A stretch of 9,789 nt of DNA from JAPWJZ01 sp035626855 (GCA_035626855.1 DASPMW010000060.1:1-9789); one strand, 5' to 3'; shown: positions 1-5,743, counted from the first letter of the stretch. Numbers and translations are program-made. Notes: generated from the letters alone by a model not told the origin.

Positions 1-1085
1 AGGGCAAATACCATTACCTGAACCTGCCGGCGCGCCATGCGGGGGCGAAGCTGCCCGACATCAACGTCATCAACCTCAAAGTCACGCAGCCCGAGCGGCA
101 GAAGTTTATTGCTCCGCCGCTGCAGAAGGCGCTGCAGGAAACCTTTGCAGCGGGCGAGCAATCGCTCCTGTTCCTCAACCGCCGCGGCTATGCGCCGCTG
201 ACGCTCTGTCGCACCTGCGGGCACCGCTTCCAATGCCCGTCCTGTTCGGCCTGGCTCGTCGAGCATAAAAGATTCTCGCGCCTGCAATGCCACCATTGCG
301 GCTATGCGCAGGCCGTACCGCGCGCCTGTCCCGGCTGCCAGGATGAAGACAGCTTCGCCGCCTGCGGCCCCGGCGTCGAGCGCATCCAGGAGGAAGTGCA
401 GCTGCTGATACCGGAAGCGCGCACTTTCATTCTGGCGAGCGACGTCATCACCAGCCCCGGCATGATCGCGAACGCCGTGCATGACATCGAGGACCGCAAA
501 TACGACATCATCATCGGCACCCAGATCATCGCCAAGGGTCACCACTTCCCCTCGCTGACGCTGGTCGGCGTGGTCGATGCCGATCTCGGCCTGGCGGGCG
601 GGGATTTGCGGGCGGGGGAGCGCACTTTCCAGCTGCTGCACCAGGTCTCGGGCCGCGCAGGGCGCGCGGAAAAACCGGGCCGCGTTTTCCTGCAGACCTA
701 TATGCCGGAGCAGACAGTCATCAAGGCCCTTGCCAAAAACGACCGCGACGATTTCCTCGCCGTCGAGGCGCGGGAGCGGGAGAAGGCGGGCATGCCGCCC
801 TTCGGCCGCCTCGCGGCGCTGATCCTCTCCGACCCCGATGAAAACAAGCTCGATGTCTTCTGCCGCAGCCTCGCGCAGAAGGCGCCGCGCTATGACGATA
901 TCCGCGTGCTGGGCCCCGCGCCCGCGCCGATGGGATACCTGCGCGGACGCCACCGCCGACGCTTTCTGGTCAAGGCGGGCAAGAATATTCCAATCCAGAA
1001 ATATCTTGCGGAATGGCTTGGAAATGTGAAGACTCCCTCAAGCCTGAGTCTGAAGGTGGATATCGACCCGCAGAGCTTCTTCTAA
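1..1085 (+). CDS. priA: Primosomal replication restart helicase PriA, C-terminal part (5' end outside window)
   Basis: PriA is a 3'-5' superfamily 2 DNA helicase that recognises stalled forks and reloads the replicative helicase. The reading frame is open from base 3 and gives 360 visible residues to the TAA at 1083-1085. All eight zinc-binding cysteines of the PriA family are present at visible residues 69, 72, 78, 81, 96, 99, 109 and 112, as four CxxC pairs. Upstream of them is the helicase segment LFLNRRGYAP. Downstream come the CGPGVER segment, helicase motif V (GTQIIAKGHHFP) and motif VI (QVSGRAGRA), then the C-terminal domain ending in DIDPQSFF. The N-terminal DNA-binding domain and the Walker A and DEAH motifs are missing only because the window starts inside the gene. 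No frameshift is seen in the visible part. An in-frame ATG at 396 is internal and not a start. Assignment to PriA is very secure. Confidence 0.97.
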   Translation, partial: GKYHYLNLPARHAGAKLPDINVINLKVTQPERQKFIAPPLQKALQETFAAGEQSLLFLNRRGYAPLTLCRTCGHRFQCPSCSAWLVEHKRFSRLQCHHCGYAQAVPRACPGCQDEDSFAACGPGVERIQEEVQLLIPEARTFILASDVITSPGMIANAVHDIEDRKYDIIIGTQIIAKGHHFPSLTLVGVVDADLGLAGGDLRAGERTFQLLHQVSGRAGRAEKPGRVFLQTYMPEQTVIKALAKNDRDDFLAVEAREREKAGMPPFGRLAALILSDPDENKLDVFCRSLAQKAPRYDDIRVLGPAPAPMGYLRGRHRRRFLVKAGKNIPIQKYLAEWLGNVKTPSSLSLKVDIDPQSFF

Positions 1086-1099
1086 GGGTTAGAGATTCG

Positions 1100-1124
1100 T
1101 TAACAGGCGAAATCGGCTTGTTAA
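1100..1124 (+). terminator. Hairpin just after priA, possible weak terminator
   Basis: A 9-bp stem (1100-1108 with 1116-1124, one G-U pair) encloses the 7-base loop GAAATCG. It starts 14 bases after the priA stop codon. The lower stem is TTAACA/TGTTAA and the upper three pairs are G/C-containing. The downstream side continues AATCAAG and has no run of T, so it does not meet the usual picture of an intrinsic terminator. It may instead stabilise the priA mRNA end, or be a DNA site belonging to the promoter region of the next gene. Confidence 0.3.
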
Positions 1125-1139
1125 ATCAAGATGTTAAAT
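1119..1139 (+). repeat. 8-bp direct repeat TGTTAAAT upstream of promoter
   Basis: TGTTAAAT occurs at 1119-1126 and again at 1132-1139, 13 bp apart start to start. The second copy ends two bases before the proposed -35 box at 1141. A third, shorter GTTAA lies at 1099-1103. Tandem half-sites directly upstream of a -35 element are typical of activator binding. The spacing between the two TTAA cores is 9 bp, not the 7 bp of the alphaproteobacterial CtrA motif, so CtrA is not supported. The first repeat copy also overlaps the 3' arm of the hairpin at 1100-1124. Confidence 0.35.
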
Positions 1140-1140
1140 T

Positions 1141-1170
1141 TTGATTTGACAGAATACAGCGAGGTATAAT
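1141..1170 (+). promoter_or_regulatory. Sigma70-type promoter of the 69-aa membrane protein gene
   Basis: A perfect TATAAT -10 box lies at 1165-1170 with TTGATT 18 bp upstream at 1141-1146. A second reading of the same stretch pairs a perfect TTGACA (1146-1151) with TATTGT (1170-1175), also 18 bp apart, so two overlapping promoters a few bases out of register are possible. Transcription would begin near 1177-1183, leaving a leader of roughly 25-30 bases with a strong ribosome binding site. The AT-rich block stands out sharply from the GC-rich genes on both sides. Positions were assigned by eye. Confidence 0.6.
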
Positions 1171-1180
1171 ATTGTACCTC
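1161..1180. promoter_or_regulatory. 20-bp near-perfect palindrome over the -10 box, probable operator
   Basis: The stretch has arms GAGGTA and TACCTC around an AT-rich centre. Nine of ten base pairs are symmetric; the single mismatch is T1167 against G1174. It covers the -10 element and the likely transcription start of the downstream small gene, so a dimeric protein bound there would block RNA polymerase. Because the mismatch would be a G-U pair in RNA, a hairpin is conceivable, but the site lies mostly upstream of or at the expected start, so a DNA operator is the better reading. The cognate regulator cannot be named from this window. Confidence 0.55.
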
Positions 1181-1206
1181 CATCGCAAATCACGGGGGAG
1201 ATGACC

Positions 1207-1416
1207 ATGTTTGAGAGCCAGAGCATCAACATCATCATGACCCTCGTCATGGTTCTCGGCTGCCTCGTTTCGGTCGAATTCGCGGCTTCGGTCGTGGCCG
1301 GCGCGGTCGGGATGTTCGGCGCTTCCATGTATATGTTCGCCAAATTTGGCGGCCCTTCGCACCCGGTCAACAAGGTGCTGCGCGGCGGCCGCGCACTGTT
1401 CGCCCCGAAAATCTGA
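1207..1416 (+). CDS. Small hydrophobic membrane protein of unknown function (69 aa)
   Basis: This encodes a 69-residue protein. Residues 7-23 and 25-45 are strongly hydrophobic and separated by Glu24, suggesting one long or two closely packed transmembrane segments. A short basic tail follows, with Lys46, Lys56, Arg59, Arg62 and Lys68, ending in FAPKI. The tail would probably face the cytoplasm. Two ATGs are available. The one at 1207 is preferred because the ribosome binding site GGGGGAG (1194-1200) lies 6 bases upstream, whereas it directly abuts the ATG at 1201. Translation ends in tandem stops, TGA TAA (1414-1419). The gene has its own promoter, a strong ribosome binding site and a probable operator, which argues that it is real despite its size. 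I recognise no family. The 3' end faces the SixA-type gene with 7 bp between the stops. Confidence 0.75.
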   Translation: MFESQSINIIMTLVMVLGCLVSVEFAASVVAGAVGMFGASMYMFAKFGGPSHPVNKVLRGGRALFAPKI

Positions 1417-1423
1417 TAAGGTC

Positions 1424-1921
1424 TTAGGGCATAAAGACGGTTTTCAGCCGCAGCTTTTTCAGCGAAAACTCTTCCCACTTCCCGATATCGCATTCGAACA
1501 CGACGAGCGTCGCCGGCGGAAACTTGCCGATATGCGCGGCGCAGCCCTCCGCCATGCGCTCGGCGATATCCTCGAGCCCCGGGTTGTGGCCGACGATCAT
1601 CAGGCTGGCGAAACGGTCATCCGCCTCCCGCACTTCATCAATGATCGTTTCGGGATGCGCAAGATAGAGCGAACGTTCGTACCGCGCGGAAAGACCGCCT
1701 TGGCCGTCGAACAGTTTCGCGGCCGCGATGCGCAGCGTTTCGCGCGTGCGCAGCGAGGTGGAGCAGGCGGCGGATTCAGGATAGAGGTTCTGCTGCTTCA
1801 TGAACGCGCCCAGGTTTTCCGACTCCGTCTCGCCGCGCGGCGAGAGGCGGCGGTCGTGATCATCCTGCCCGAGCTCGGCGGCGTCGGCATGCGCGTGGCG
1901 AAGCAAATATAAAGTCTTCAT
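1424..1921 (-). CDS. sixA: SixA-type phosphohistidine phosphatase (histidine phosphatase superfamily)
   Basis: This 165-residue protein is the usual size for the SixA group of small histidine phosphatases, which remove phosphate from phosphohistidine on signalling proteins such as ArcB or the phosphotransferase protein NPr in E. coli. The N-terminal LLRHAHAD carries the catalytic Arg8-His9 pair. Arg60 in the TRET segment, Glu82 in YERSLYLAHPE and His112 in VGHNPGLED complete the phosphate pocket typical of the superfamily. There is no signal peptide, so it should be cytoplasmic. The start ATG (1919-1921) places the RHA motif at the expected position, but the ribosome binding site is weak. The gene is divergent from ppx across 63 bp and convergent with the small membrane gene. 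The actual substrate in this organism is unknown; the family call is firm, the name sixA somewhat less so. Confidence 0.88.
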   Translation of the reverse strand: MKTLYLLRHAHADAAELGQDDHDRRLSPRGETESENLGAFMKQQNLYPESAACSTSLRTRETLRIAAAKLFDGQGGLSARYERSLYLAHPETIIDEVREADDRFASLMIVGHNPGLEDIAERMAEGCAAHIGKFPPATLVVFECDIGKWEEFSLKKLRLKTVFMP

Positions 1922-1984
1922 TTTTCAGCGCCTGTCGTGTAAGGCTTGGTGCATATATTTATATCCCAGCCGGTGCGGGTTGTC
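1922..1984. promoter_or_regulatory. Short divergent intergenic region between sixA and ppx
   Basis: These 63 bp must hold the start signals of both the SixA-type gene (leftward) and ppx (rightward), unless promoters lie inside the genes. The central part, around 1951-1964, is an AT-rich block containing TATATT (1954-1959) on the plus strand and a similar AT-rich -10 candidate on the minus strand. I find no convincing -35 partner on either side, and no clear ribosome binding site for the ppx ATG at 1985. Confidence 0.35.
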
Positions 1985-3463
1985 ATGCCAGAAGCGTCCT
2001 CCAAGGATTATGTCGCGGTGCTCGATATCGGCTCGAACGCGGTGCGGTTCGTCGTCTATGACGGCCTCAACCGCGCACCGTTCAAAATCCATAATGAACG
2101 CACGCAATGCCATCTCGGCAAGCATCTGGCGACGACCGGTATGCTGAACCCGGACGGCGTCAATGCCGCATTCGAGGCGATCGGCCGCTATGCCGGGCTC
2201 ATCAAGGCGATGAAGATCAAGCAGGTCAAGGCCGTTGCCACCGCCGCCATGCGCGACGCGAAGGACGGCGGCGATTTCATCAAAAAGGTCAAATCGGAAT
2301 TCGGCCTGAAAATCGACATCATCGAAGGCGAGGAAGAAGCGCGCCTTGCCAGCCAGGGCGTCATGATGAACGGCCTTGGCGCGAACGGGGTGATCGGCGA
2401 TTACGGCGGCGGATCGCTCGAGCTTATCGTGGTCGAGAAGGATGTCGTGAAGCACAAGACCTCCCTGCCCATCGGCGCGCACCGCCTGCATGCCATACAG
2501 GGCGAGGCCGCGCAGAAAAAGGCGGTCGAGGAGCAGTTGGCGGGCGTGCCCTTCCTGCAGAATTACGAGGGCCGCGATTTTTACGCGATGGGCGGCGCCT
2601 GGCGGTCGATGGCGCGCGCGCATATGCGCATGATCAAGCACCCGGTGCTGATGCTCGATCATTACACCATCGACGGCAAAAAGGCGGCCGACTATGCCGC
2701 GTATATCGCCAAGCAGAGCCCGGCGTCCCTTGCCAAGACCGTCGGCATGATGGAAAAGCGCGTGCATGACATCGGCGTCGCCGCAATGGCGATGGCGTGC
2801 GTCTTCGATATCCTGAAGCCGTCGCGCCTTATTTTCTCGGGCACAGGCCTGCGCGAAGGGCTGCTATACGACCAGCTCGCGCCCGCGGTGCAGAAGGAAG
2901 ACTCGCTGCTCGCGTCGTGCGAGAAGATCGCGCGGCAAGTCAGCCGTTTCAGCGACCATGACGGGTTCGAGGCGCTTTATAAATGGATTGCGCCGCTCTA
3001 CGGAGCCGCGGACGCCCAGACAAAAAAACTGCTGAAGGCAAGCTGCCTGCTCAGCGATATCGGCTGGTTCGAGCACGAGGACTACCAGGCCGACCATGCT
3101 TTCGAGCGCATTCTGGTCATGCCTTTCTACGGCACAGACCATGCCGGCCGCGCGCATCTCGCCCTCACGCAATATGTGCGCTATGGCGGCGACCCCGACA
3201 GGAAGTCCGAGACGGTGCAAAAGCTGCTTACTGAAAAGGACGTGACGGTCGCCACAGTGACCGGCCTCGCGCTCGCGACGGGTTACCTGCTCACCGGCGG
3301 GGCGCTCGGCCTGCTGAAAGATTCCGAACTGATCTTGGAGGGAAAGACGATCACCCTCAACCTCCGCGCGAAATCCCACATGCTTAACGCCGAAGTCGTC
3401 ACCAAGGCGTTCGGCAGGCTCGCGGATGCGATGGGCAAGGATGCAGTGATTAAGACGGCTTAA
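1985..3463 (+). CDS. ppx: Exopolyphosphatase, Ppx/GppA family
   Basis: Ppx removes terminal phosphates from inorganic polyphosphate; GppA relatives also hydrolyse pppGpp to ppGpp. The 492-residue product has the actin-like fold signatures in order: phosphate-1 loop VLDIGSNAVRFVVYDG (residues 12-27), the IIEGEEEARLA segment with the catalytic glutamate near residue 117, and phosphate-2 loop GDYGGGSLEL (138-147). Tyr replaces the commoner Ile or Leu after the Asp of that loop. The C-terminal third matches the helical HD-like domain, including SDIGWFEHEDYQADHAFERIL. The ATG at 1985 is chosen because it puts 11 residues before the conserved VLDIGSN segment. The frame remains open to a TTG at 1946, and GTG codons at 1949 and 1973 are also possible. 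No ppk polyphosphate kinase gene lies beside it. The stop overlaps that of the converging VOC gene. Confidence 0.93.
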   Translation: MPEASSKDYVAVLDIGSNAVRFVVYDGLNRAPFKIHNERTQCHLGKHLATTGMLNPDGVNAAFEAIGRYAGLIKAMKIKQVKAVATAAMRDAKDGGDFIKKVKSEFGLKIDIIEGEEEARLASQGVMMNGLGANGVIGDYGGGSLELIVVEKDVVKHKTSLPIGAHRLHAIQGEAAQKKAVEEQLAGVPFLQNYEGRDFYAMGGAWRSMARAHMRMIKHPVLMLDHYTIDGKKAADYAAYIAKQSPASLAKTVGMMEKRVHDIGVAAMAMACVFDILKPSRLIFSGTGLREGLLYDQLAPAVQKEDSLLASCEKIARQVSRFSDHDGFEALYKWIAPLYGAADAQTKKLLKASCLLSDIGWFEHEDYQADHAFERILVMPFYGTDHAGRAHLALTQYVRYGGDPDRKSETVQKLLTEKDVTVATVTGLALATGYLLTGGALGLLKDSELILEGKTITLNLRAKSHMLNAEVVTKAFGRLADAMGKDAVIKTA

Positions 3464-3936
3464 GCGTTATCAAACGCCGCCTTCAGCTTTTTCACGTCGA
3501 GCTTGACCATCTGCCACATGGCTTCGTTCATTGCGTGGCGCTTTTTCTTGTTTTTGCTCGCCTGCCATTTCATCGCCTGCTCGGGAAAGACCTGCCAGCG
3601 GACGCCGAATTTGTCGATGATCCAGCCGCACTGAACGGGCCGCCCGCCGCCGGCGGAGAGTTTTTTCCAGTAGGCGTCAATCTCCCGCTGGTCCTTGCAG
3701 GGCACGCACATCGAGAATGAATCGTTGAATTCCTTTTCGACAAAACCGTTGAGCAGCATGATCTTCTGCCCAAGCACCTTTATCTCGATCGTCAGGACCG
3801 AGCCCACCTTGACGCCCATCGGGTTGGGACCCCAATAAGTCGTCGTGCCGATTTTTGCCTTGAAGACGGATTTATAGAATTTGGCCATCTCCTCGGCCTT
3901 GTCGTTCGACCAGATGCAGACATAGCTTTTTGGCAT
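3460..3936 (-). CDS. PhnB-like VOC-superfamily protein (glyoxalase/DMQ-methyltransferase-like fold)
   Basis: This 158-residue protein belongs to the PhnB / '3-demethylubiquinone-9 3-methyltransferase' domain group of the vicinal-oxygen-chelate superfamily. Family hallmarks are the opening CIWSNDKAEEMAKFYKSVF, the central LNGFVEKEFNDSFSM, and above all the block REIDAYWKKLSAGGG followed by QCGWIIDKFGVRWQVFPEQ. The C-terminal part with AMWQMVKLDVKKLKAAFDNA also fits. Despite the historical domain name, members have no demonstrated methyltransferase function in general, and the substrate here is unknown. It is cytoplasmic, with no signal peptide. A good ribosome binding site (AGGGAG, 3945-3950) sits 8 bases before the ATG. 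The gene follows the 411-aa gene by 68 bp on the same strand and may be the last gene of that operon. Its TAA overlaps the ppx TAA. Confidence 0.85.
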   Translation of the reverse strand: MPKSYVCIWSNDKAEEMAKFYKSVFKAKIGTTTYWGPNPMGVKVGSVLTIEIKVLGQKIMLLNGFVEKEFNDSFSMCVPCKDQREIDAYWKKLSAGGGRPVQCGWIIDKFGVRWQVFPEQAMKWQASKNKKKRHAMNEAMWQMVKLDVKKLKAAFDNA

Positions 3937-3950
3937 GCGCGTTTCTCCCT

Positions 3951-3969
3951 GCCCGCAAGTTTAGCGGGC
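3951..3969 (-). promoter_or_regulatory. GC-rich hairpin directly abutting the VOC gene ribosome binding site
   Basis: A perfect 6-bp stem GCCCGC/GCGGGC with a 7-base loop sits in the 68-bp gap between the 411-aa gene and the VOC gene. On the minus-strand transcript its last stem base is immediately followed by the AGGGAG ribosome binding site. No T-run follows, so it is not a standard terminator. It could modulate translation of the VOC gene or mark a processed mRNA end. Confidence 0.3.
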
Positions 3970-4004
3970 GCGCGCGGCGCTGTCCAGATTGCGCGGTGGA
4001 GCAG

Positions 4005-5240
4005 TCAGGCGGCGGGCGCGCCGGGCTTGAACGCCTTTTTCAGCTTGTTTTCGGCCGTCGGCTGCGTGGCGGCGAGGCTGCGCGGCGGTTCCGCGCTGTT
4101 GTCGCCGAGATCGGGGACGGGGCCGTTGGTGAGCGTCGGAAACCATTTCTGCAGCCCGGCATTGATCGTGTCGAGATACTGGCGGGCGGGCCCGGTGCTG
4201 GTGTCTTCCGCATAGACTTCGCGGAAGATGGGGAACAGCACGCGGAAATCCCGCAAGCCGCTGCTGTCCATGGCGTAGTTATATTCGTGGGGCTGCTTGT
4301 CGCGGTGTTGCGCAAGCTTTTCGCCGAGCCGCCGCCGCAAGCCGTCTTGAATGTCATTCATTTCCTGCGGGTCAACGCTGTCGGCGAGACCGAGGCGCGC
4401 GAAGGCTTCAGTCGGCGGGCTTGCCGACCAGGCGAGGCCTTGAATTGCGGCGCCAAGGGTGAGCTTTTCGACAAGCTTATCGTCCATGACGCCCAGTTCT
4501 TTCCAGTTGAACCTTTCATCAAGTTCATACTTCTTCGCAACCTCGGCAAGCGCGCGGCTCGAATCCGGGATCCAGAGGCTCGAATCCCGGCTGGTTCGCG
4601 CGAGCTGGGCGAAGTTGTAATAGGCCGGCTCGAAATACCAATGCTTGTCGCGATTGGAAAATTCGGTCTGGTTCTGCAACGCGTAGCGAACATGGTGCAC
4701 AGCGCGGTAAATGCGCAGGTCCTCCGCCGTGATGTCAAAATTCTCGATAAATTCGGCGACCTTTAATGTTCCGCCGCCTTGTCCCGGGGATTTCCAGGCG
4801 CTGTCGAAATGATCCTGCAGAACGAGGCGTAGCAGCTTGTTTGTGGCAGCCGGGTCCGGGTCGAAGATCAGCACTGCCTGTTCGGGCTCGCTGTTACCGC
4901 CGCGCAAGGTGACGTGACCGACTTTCTTAAGCGAGCGCAGGTCGTTTTCGGATAAGTCGGAGGCGACGACGGCGTCACGCTCGGCGACTTTTGCGCGCAG
5001 GGAGGCAAGAACCGCTTCCTCCGCTTTCGCAAGCTTGGCCTCGGCCAGCGCCAATTTTTCCTCGCTCGTGCCGTACATGCGGGCGGACATTGCGTCGCTC
5101 TCGGCAATGAGAAGCGTGGTCGGCGTTTCCCAATCCCGCACCAGGATGGTCTTGAGGTTGAGCCGCTCGCTCAATGCGGTTTCAAGCGCGTCGTAATTCG
5201 TTCCGGCATAATTGATCGGCGGGGGAGAATCTTCAGTCAC
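4005..5240 (-). CDS. Uncharacterised 411-residue protein with predicted coiled coil
   Basis: I do not recognise this family. The protein starts at a GTG (5238-5240) preceded at 8 bases by the strong ribosome binding site AAGGAAG (5249-5255). Residues 1-57 look globular. Residues 59-90 (EEKLALAEAKLAKAEEAV and following) form a heptad-rich, charged helix likely to be a coiled coil. A mixed region rich in Trp, Tyr and Asp follows, including NRDKHWYFEPAYYNFAQLARTSRDSSLWIPDSS. The last ~35 residues are Pro/Ala-rich and probably disordered. There is no signal peptide or transmembrane segment, so it is probably cytoplasmic. No nucleotide-binding or metal-binding motif is evident. It lies 48 bp downstream of the 116-aa gene and 68 bp upstream of the VOC gene on the same strand. 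The long uninterrupted frame and good ribosome binding site make it a real gene. Confidence 0.8.
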   Translation of the reverse strand: MTEDSPPPINYAGTNYDALETALSERLNLKTILVRDWETPTTLLIAESDAMSARMYGTSEEKLALAEAKLAKAEEAVLASLRAKVAERDAVVASDLSENDLRSLKKVGHVTLRGGNSEPEQAVLIFDPDPAATNKLLRLVLQDHFDSAWKSPGQGGGTLKVAEFIENFDITAEDLRIYRAVHHVRYALQNQTEFSNRDKHWYFEPAYYNFAQLARTSRDSSLWIPDSSRALAEVAKKYELDERFNWKELGVMDDKLVEKLTLGAAIQGLAWSASPPTEAFARLGLADSVDPQEMNDIQDGLRRRLGEKLAQHRDKQPHEYNYAMDSSGLRDFRVLFPIFREVYAEDTSTGPARQYLDTINAGLQKWFPTLTNGPVPDLGDNSAEPPRSLAATQPTAENKLKKAFKPGAPAA

Positions 5241-5265
5241 GATATTAACTTCCTTTTATAATAGC

Positions 5266-5287
5266 GAAAAATGATGCGGGCTCGCAT
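5266..5287 (-). terminator. Small hairpin plus T5 after the 116-aa gene, possible attenuator
   Basis: On the minus strand the stem ATGCG/CGCAT (5 bp, 4-base loop) begins one base after the 116-aa stop codon and is followed by C-A and then five T. The stem is short for an efficient intrinsic terminator, so partial termination or mRNA end processing between the 116-aa and 411-aa genes is the most that can be inferred. The following stretch contains TATTAT and TATAAA, which could serve as a -10 box for separate transcription of the 411-aa gene. Confidence 0.35.
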
Positions 5288-5288
5288 G

Positions 5289-5639
5289 TTAAGACGCCGC
5301 TCTGCCAGGCGCCGCAAGGCGTGCGCCATACTTGTCGAGAATGGTGACCACTTGCTCTTTCGTGATCGCCGCGCCGGGGGCGGCGCTTTCCGCATCCGCA
5401 TGGATAACGAAGACGCTGTCGTCAAGCGAGGCGTGCAGGCGCGTGCGCGCAAACGCATTGAATTTCAGGGTCAGGTATTGCTGGATGAACAGGTCGACCG
5501 GCTGCGTGCGCGCGACCATAGCGGGATCCGGCTCCGCGCCACTAGCGACCGCAAGCAGTTCCTGTTTGATGGCCTTGATGGCGGTCAGGGCATGTTGTTG
5601 TGATCGCTGGATATTATGCCGATCATTATGCTGCGTCAT
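5289..5639 (-). CDS. Uncharacterised 116-residue protein
   Basis: I do not recognise this protein. It has a polar, Gln/His-rich start (residues 1-16), then an apparently helical stretch (AIKAIKQELLAVA), a central segment PVDLFIQQYLTLKFNAFARTRLHASLDDSVFVIHAD, and a tail with ITKEQVVTILDKYGARL. No membrane segment, signal peptide, cysteine motif or clear DNA-binding motif is visible. The ATG at 5637-5639 is supported by AGGGGGG (5645-5651), 5 bases upstream. The gene is first in a leftward group with the 411-aa and VOC genes, and is divergent from the LysR-type regulator across a 104-bp AT-rich region. That arrangement suggests, but does not prove, control by that regulator. Overlapping open frames on both strands have arginine-rich, low-complexity translations and look like shadows; this frame is favoured by its ribosome binding site and composition. 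Confidence 0.7.
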   Translation of the reverse strand: MTQHNDRHNIQRSQQHALTAIKAIKQELLAVASGAEPDPAMVARTQPVDLFIQQYLTLKFNAFARTRLHASLDDSVFVIHADAESAAPGAAITKEQVVTILDKYGARLAAPGRAAS

Positions 5640-5743
5640 TTTCGCCCCCCTGGCTGTCTATTCATTATGTTGCCATAACTAGATAATTAATTCTAATAAT
5701 GTTTTGTAATGACGAGTATAAAATAAAATAATATCATTGCGGT
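5640..5743. promoter_or_regulatory. AT-rich divergent promoter region between the 116-aa gene and the LysR-type gene
   Basis: Apart from the C-run that forms the 116-aa ribosome binding site, these 104 bp are strongly AT-rich. On the plus strand TATAAA (5717-5722) and TAATAT (5729-5734) are -10 candidates for the regulator gene, with TTGTAA (5704-5709) as a poor -35 candidate at 19 bp from the latter. A perfect 5-bp inverted repeat TTATG-N4-CATAA occupies 5665-5678. A looser dyad, CATAACTAG against CTAATAATG (7 of 9 symmetric), spans 5674-5701. LysR-type regulators usually bind such interrupted dyads between divergent genes. In AT-rich DNA these matches could be chance. Confidence 0.45.

Noticed and set aside
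1121..1137. CtrA-like TTAA pair
   Set aside because: The cores are separated by 9 bp instead of the 7 bp of the established CtrA motif.
1346..1912. 188-codon plus-strand frame opposite the SixA-type gene
   Set aside because: The minus strand has all catalytic residues of the histidine phosphatase family; this frame also runs into the small membrane gene in another phase.
1925..2767. 280-codon open frame on the minus strand opposite ppx
   Set aside because: Antisense shadow of conserved Ppx sequence including both phosphate-binding loops; its translation is His/Arg/Ala-rich with no recognisable domain.
4556..4590. Two copies of GGCTCGAATCC, 21 bp apart, resembling tRNA T-arms
   Set aside because: They lie in phase inside the 411-aa coding frame and encode repeated Asp-Ser-Ser; no acceptor, D or anticodon arms surround them.
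3930..4766. 278-codon plus-strand frame opposite the 411-aa gene
   Set aside because: Neither frame matches a known family, so this needed weighing. The minus frame is longer, has a strong ribosome binding site and fits its neighbours; the plus frame is Arg/Gly/Ala-rich and lacks a good start signal.
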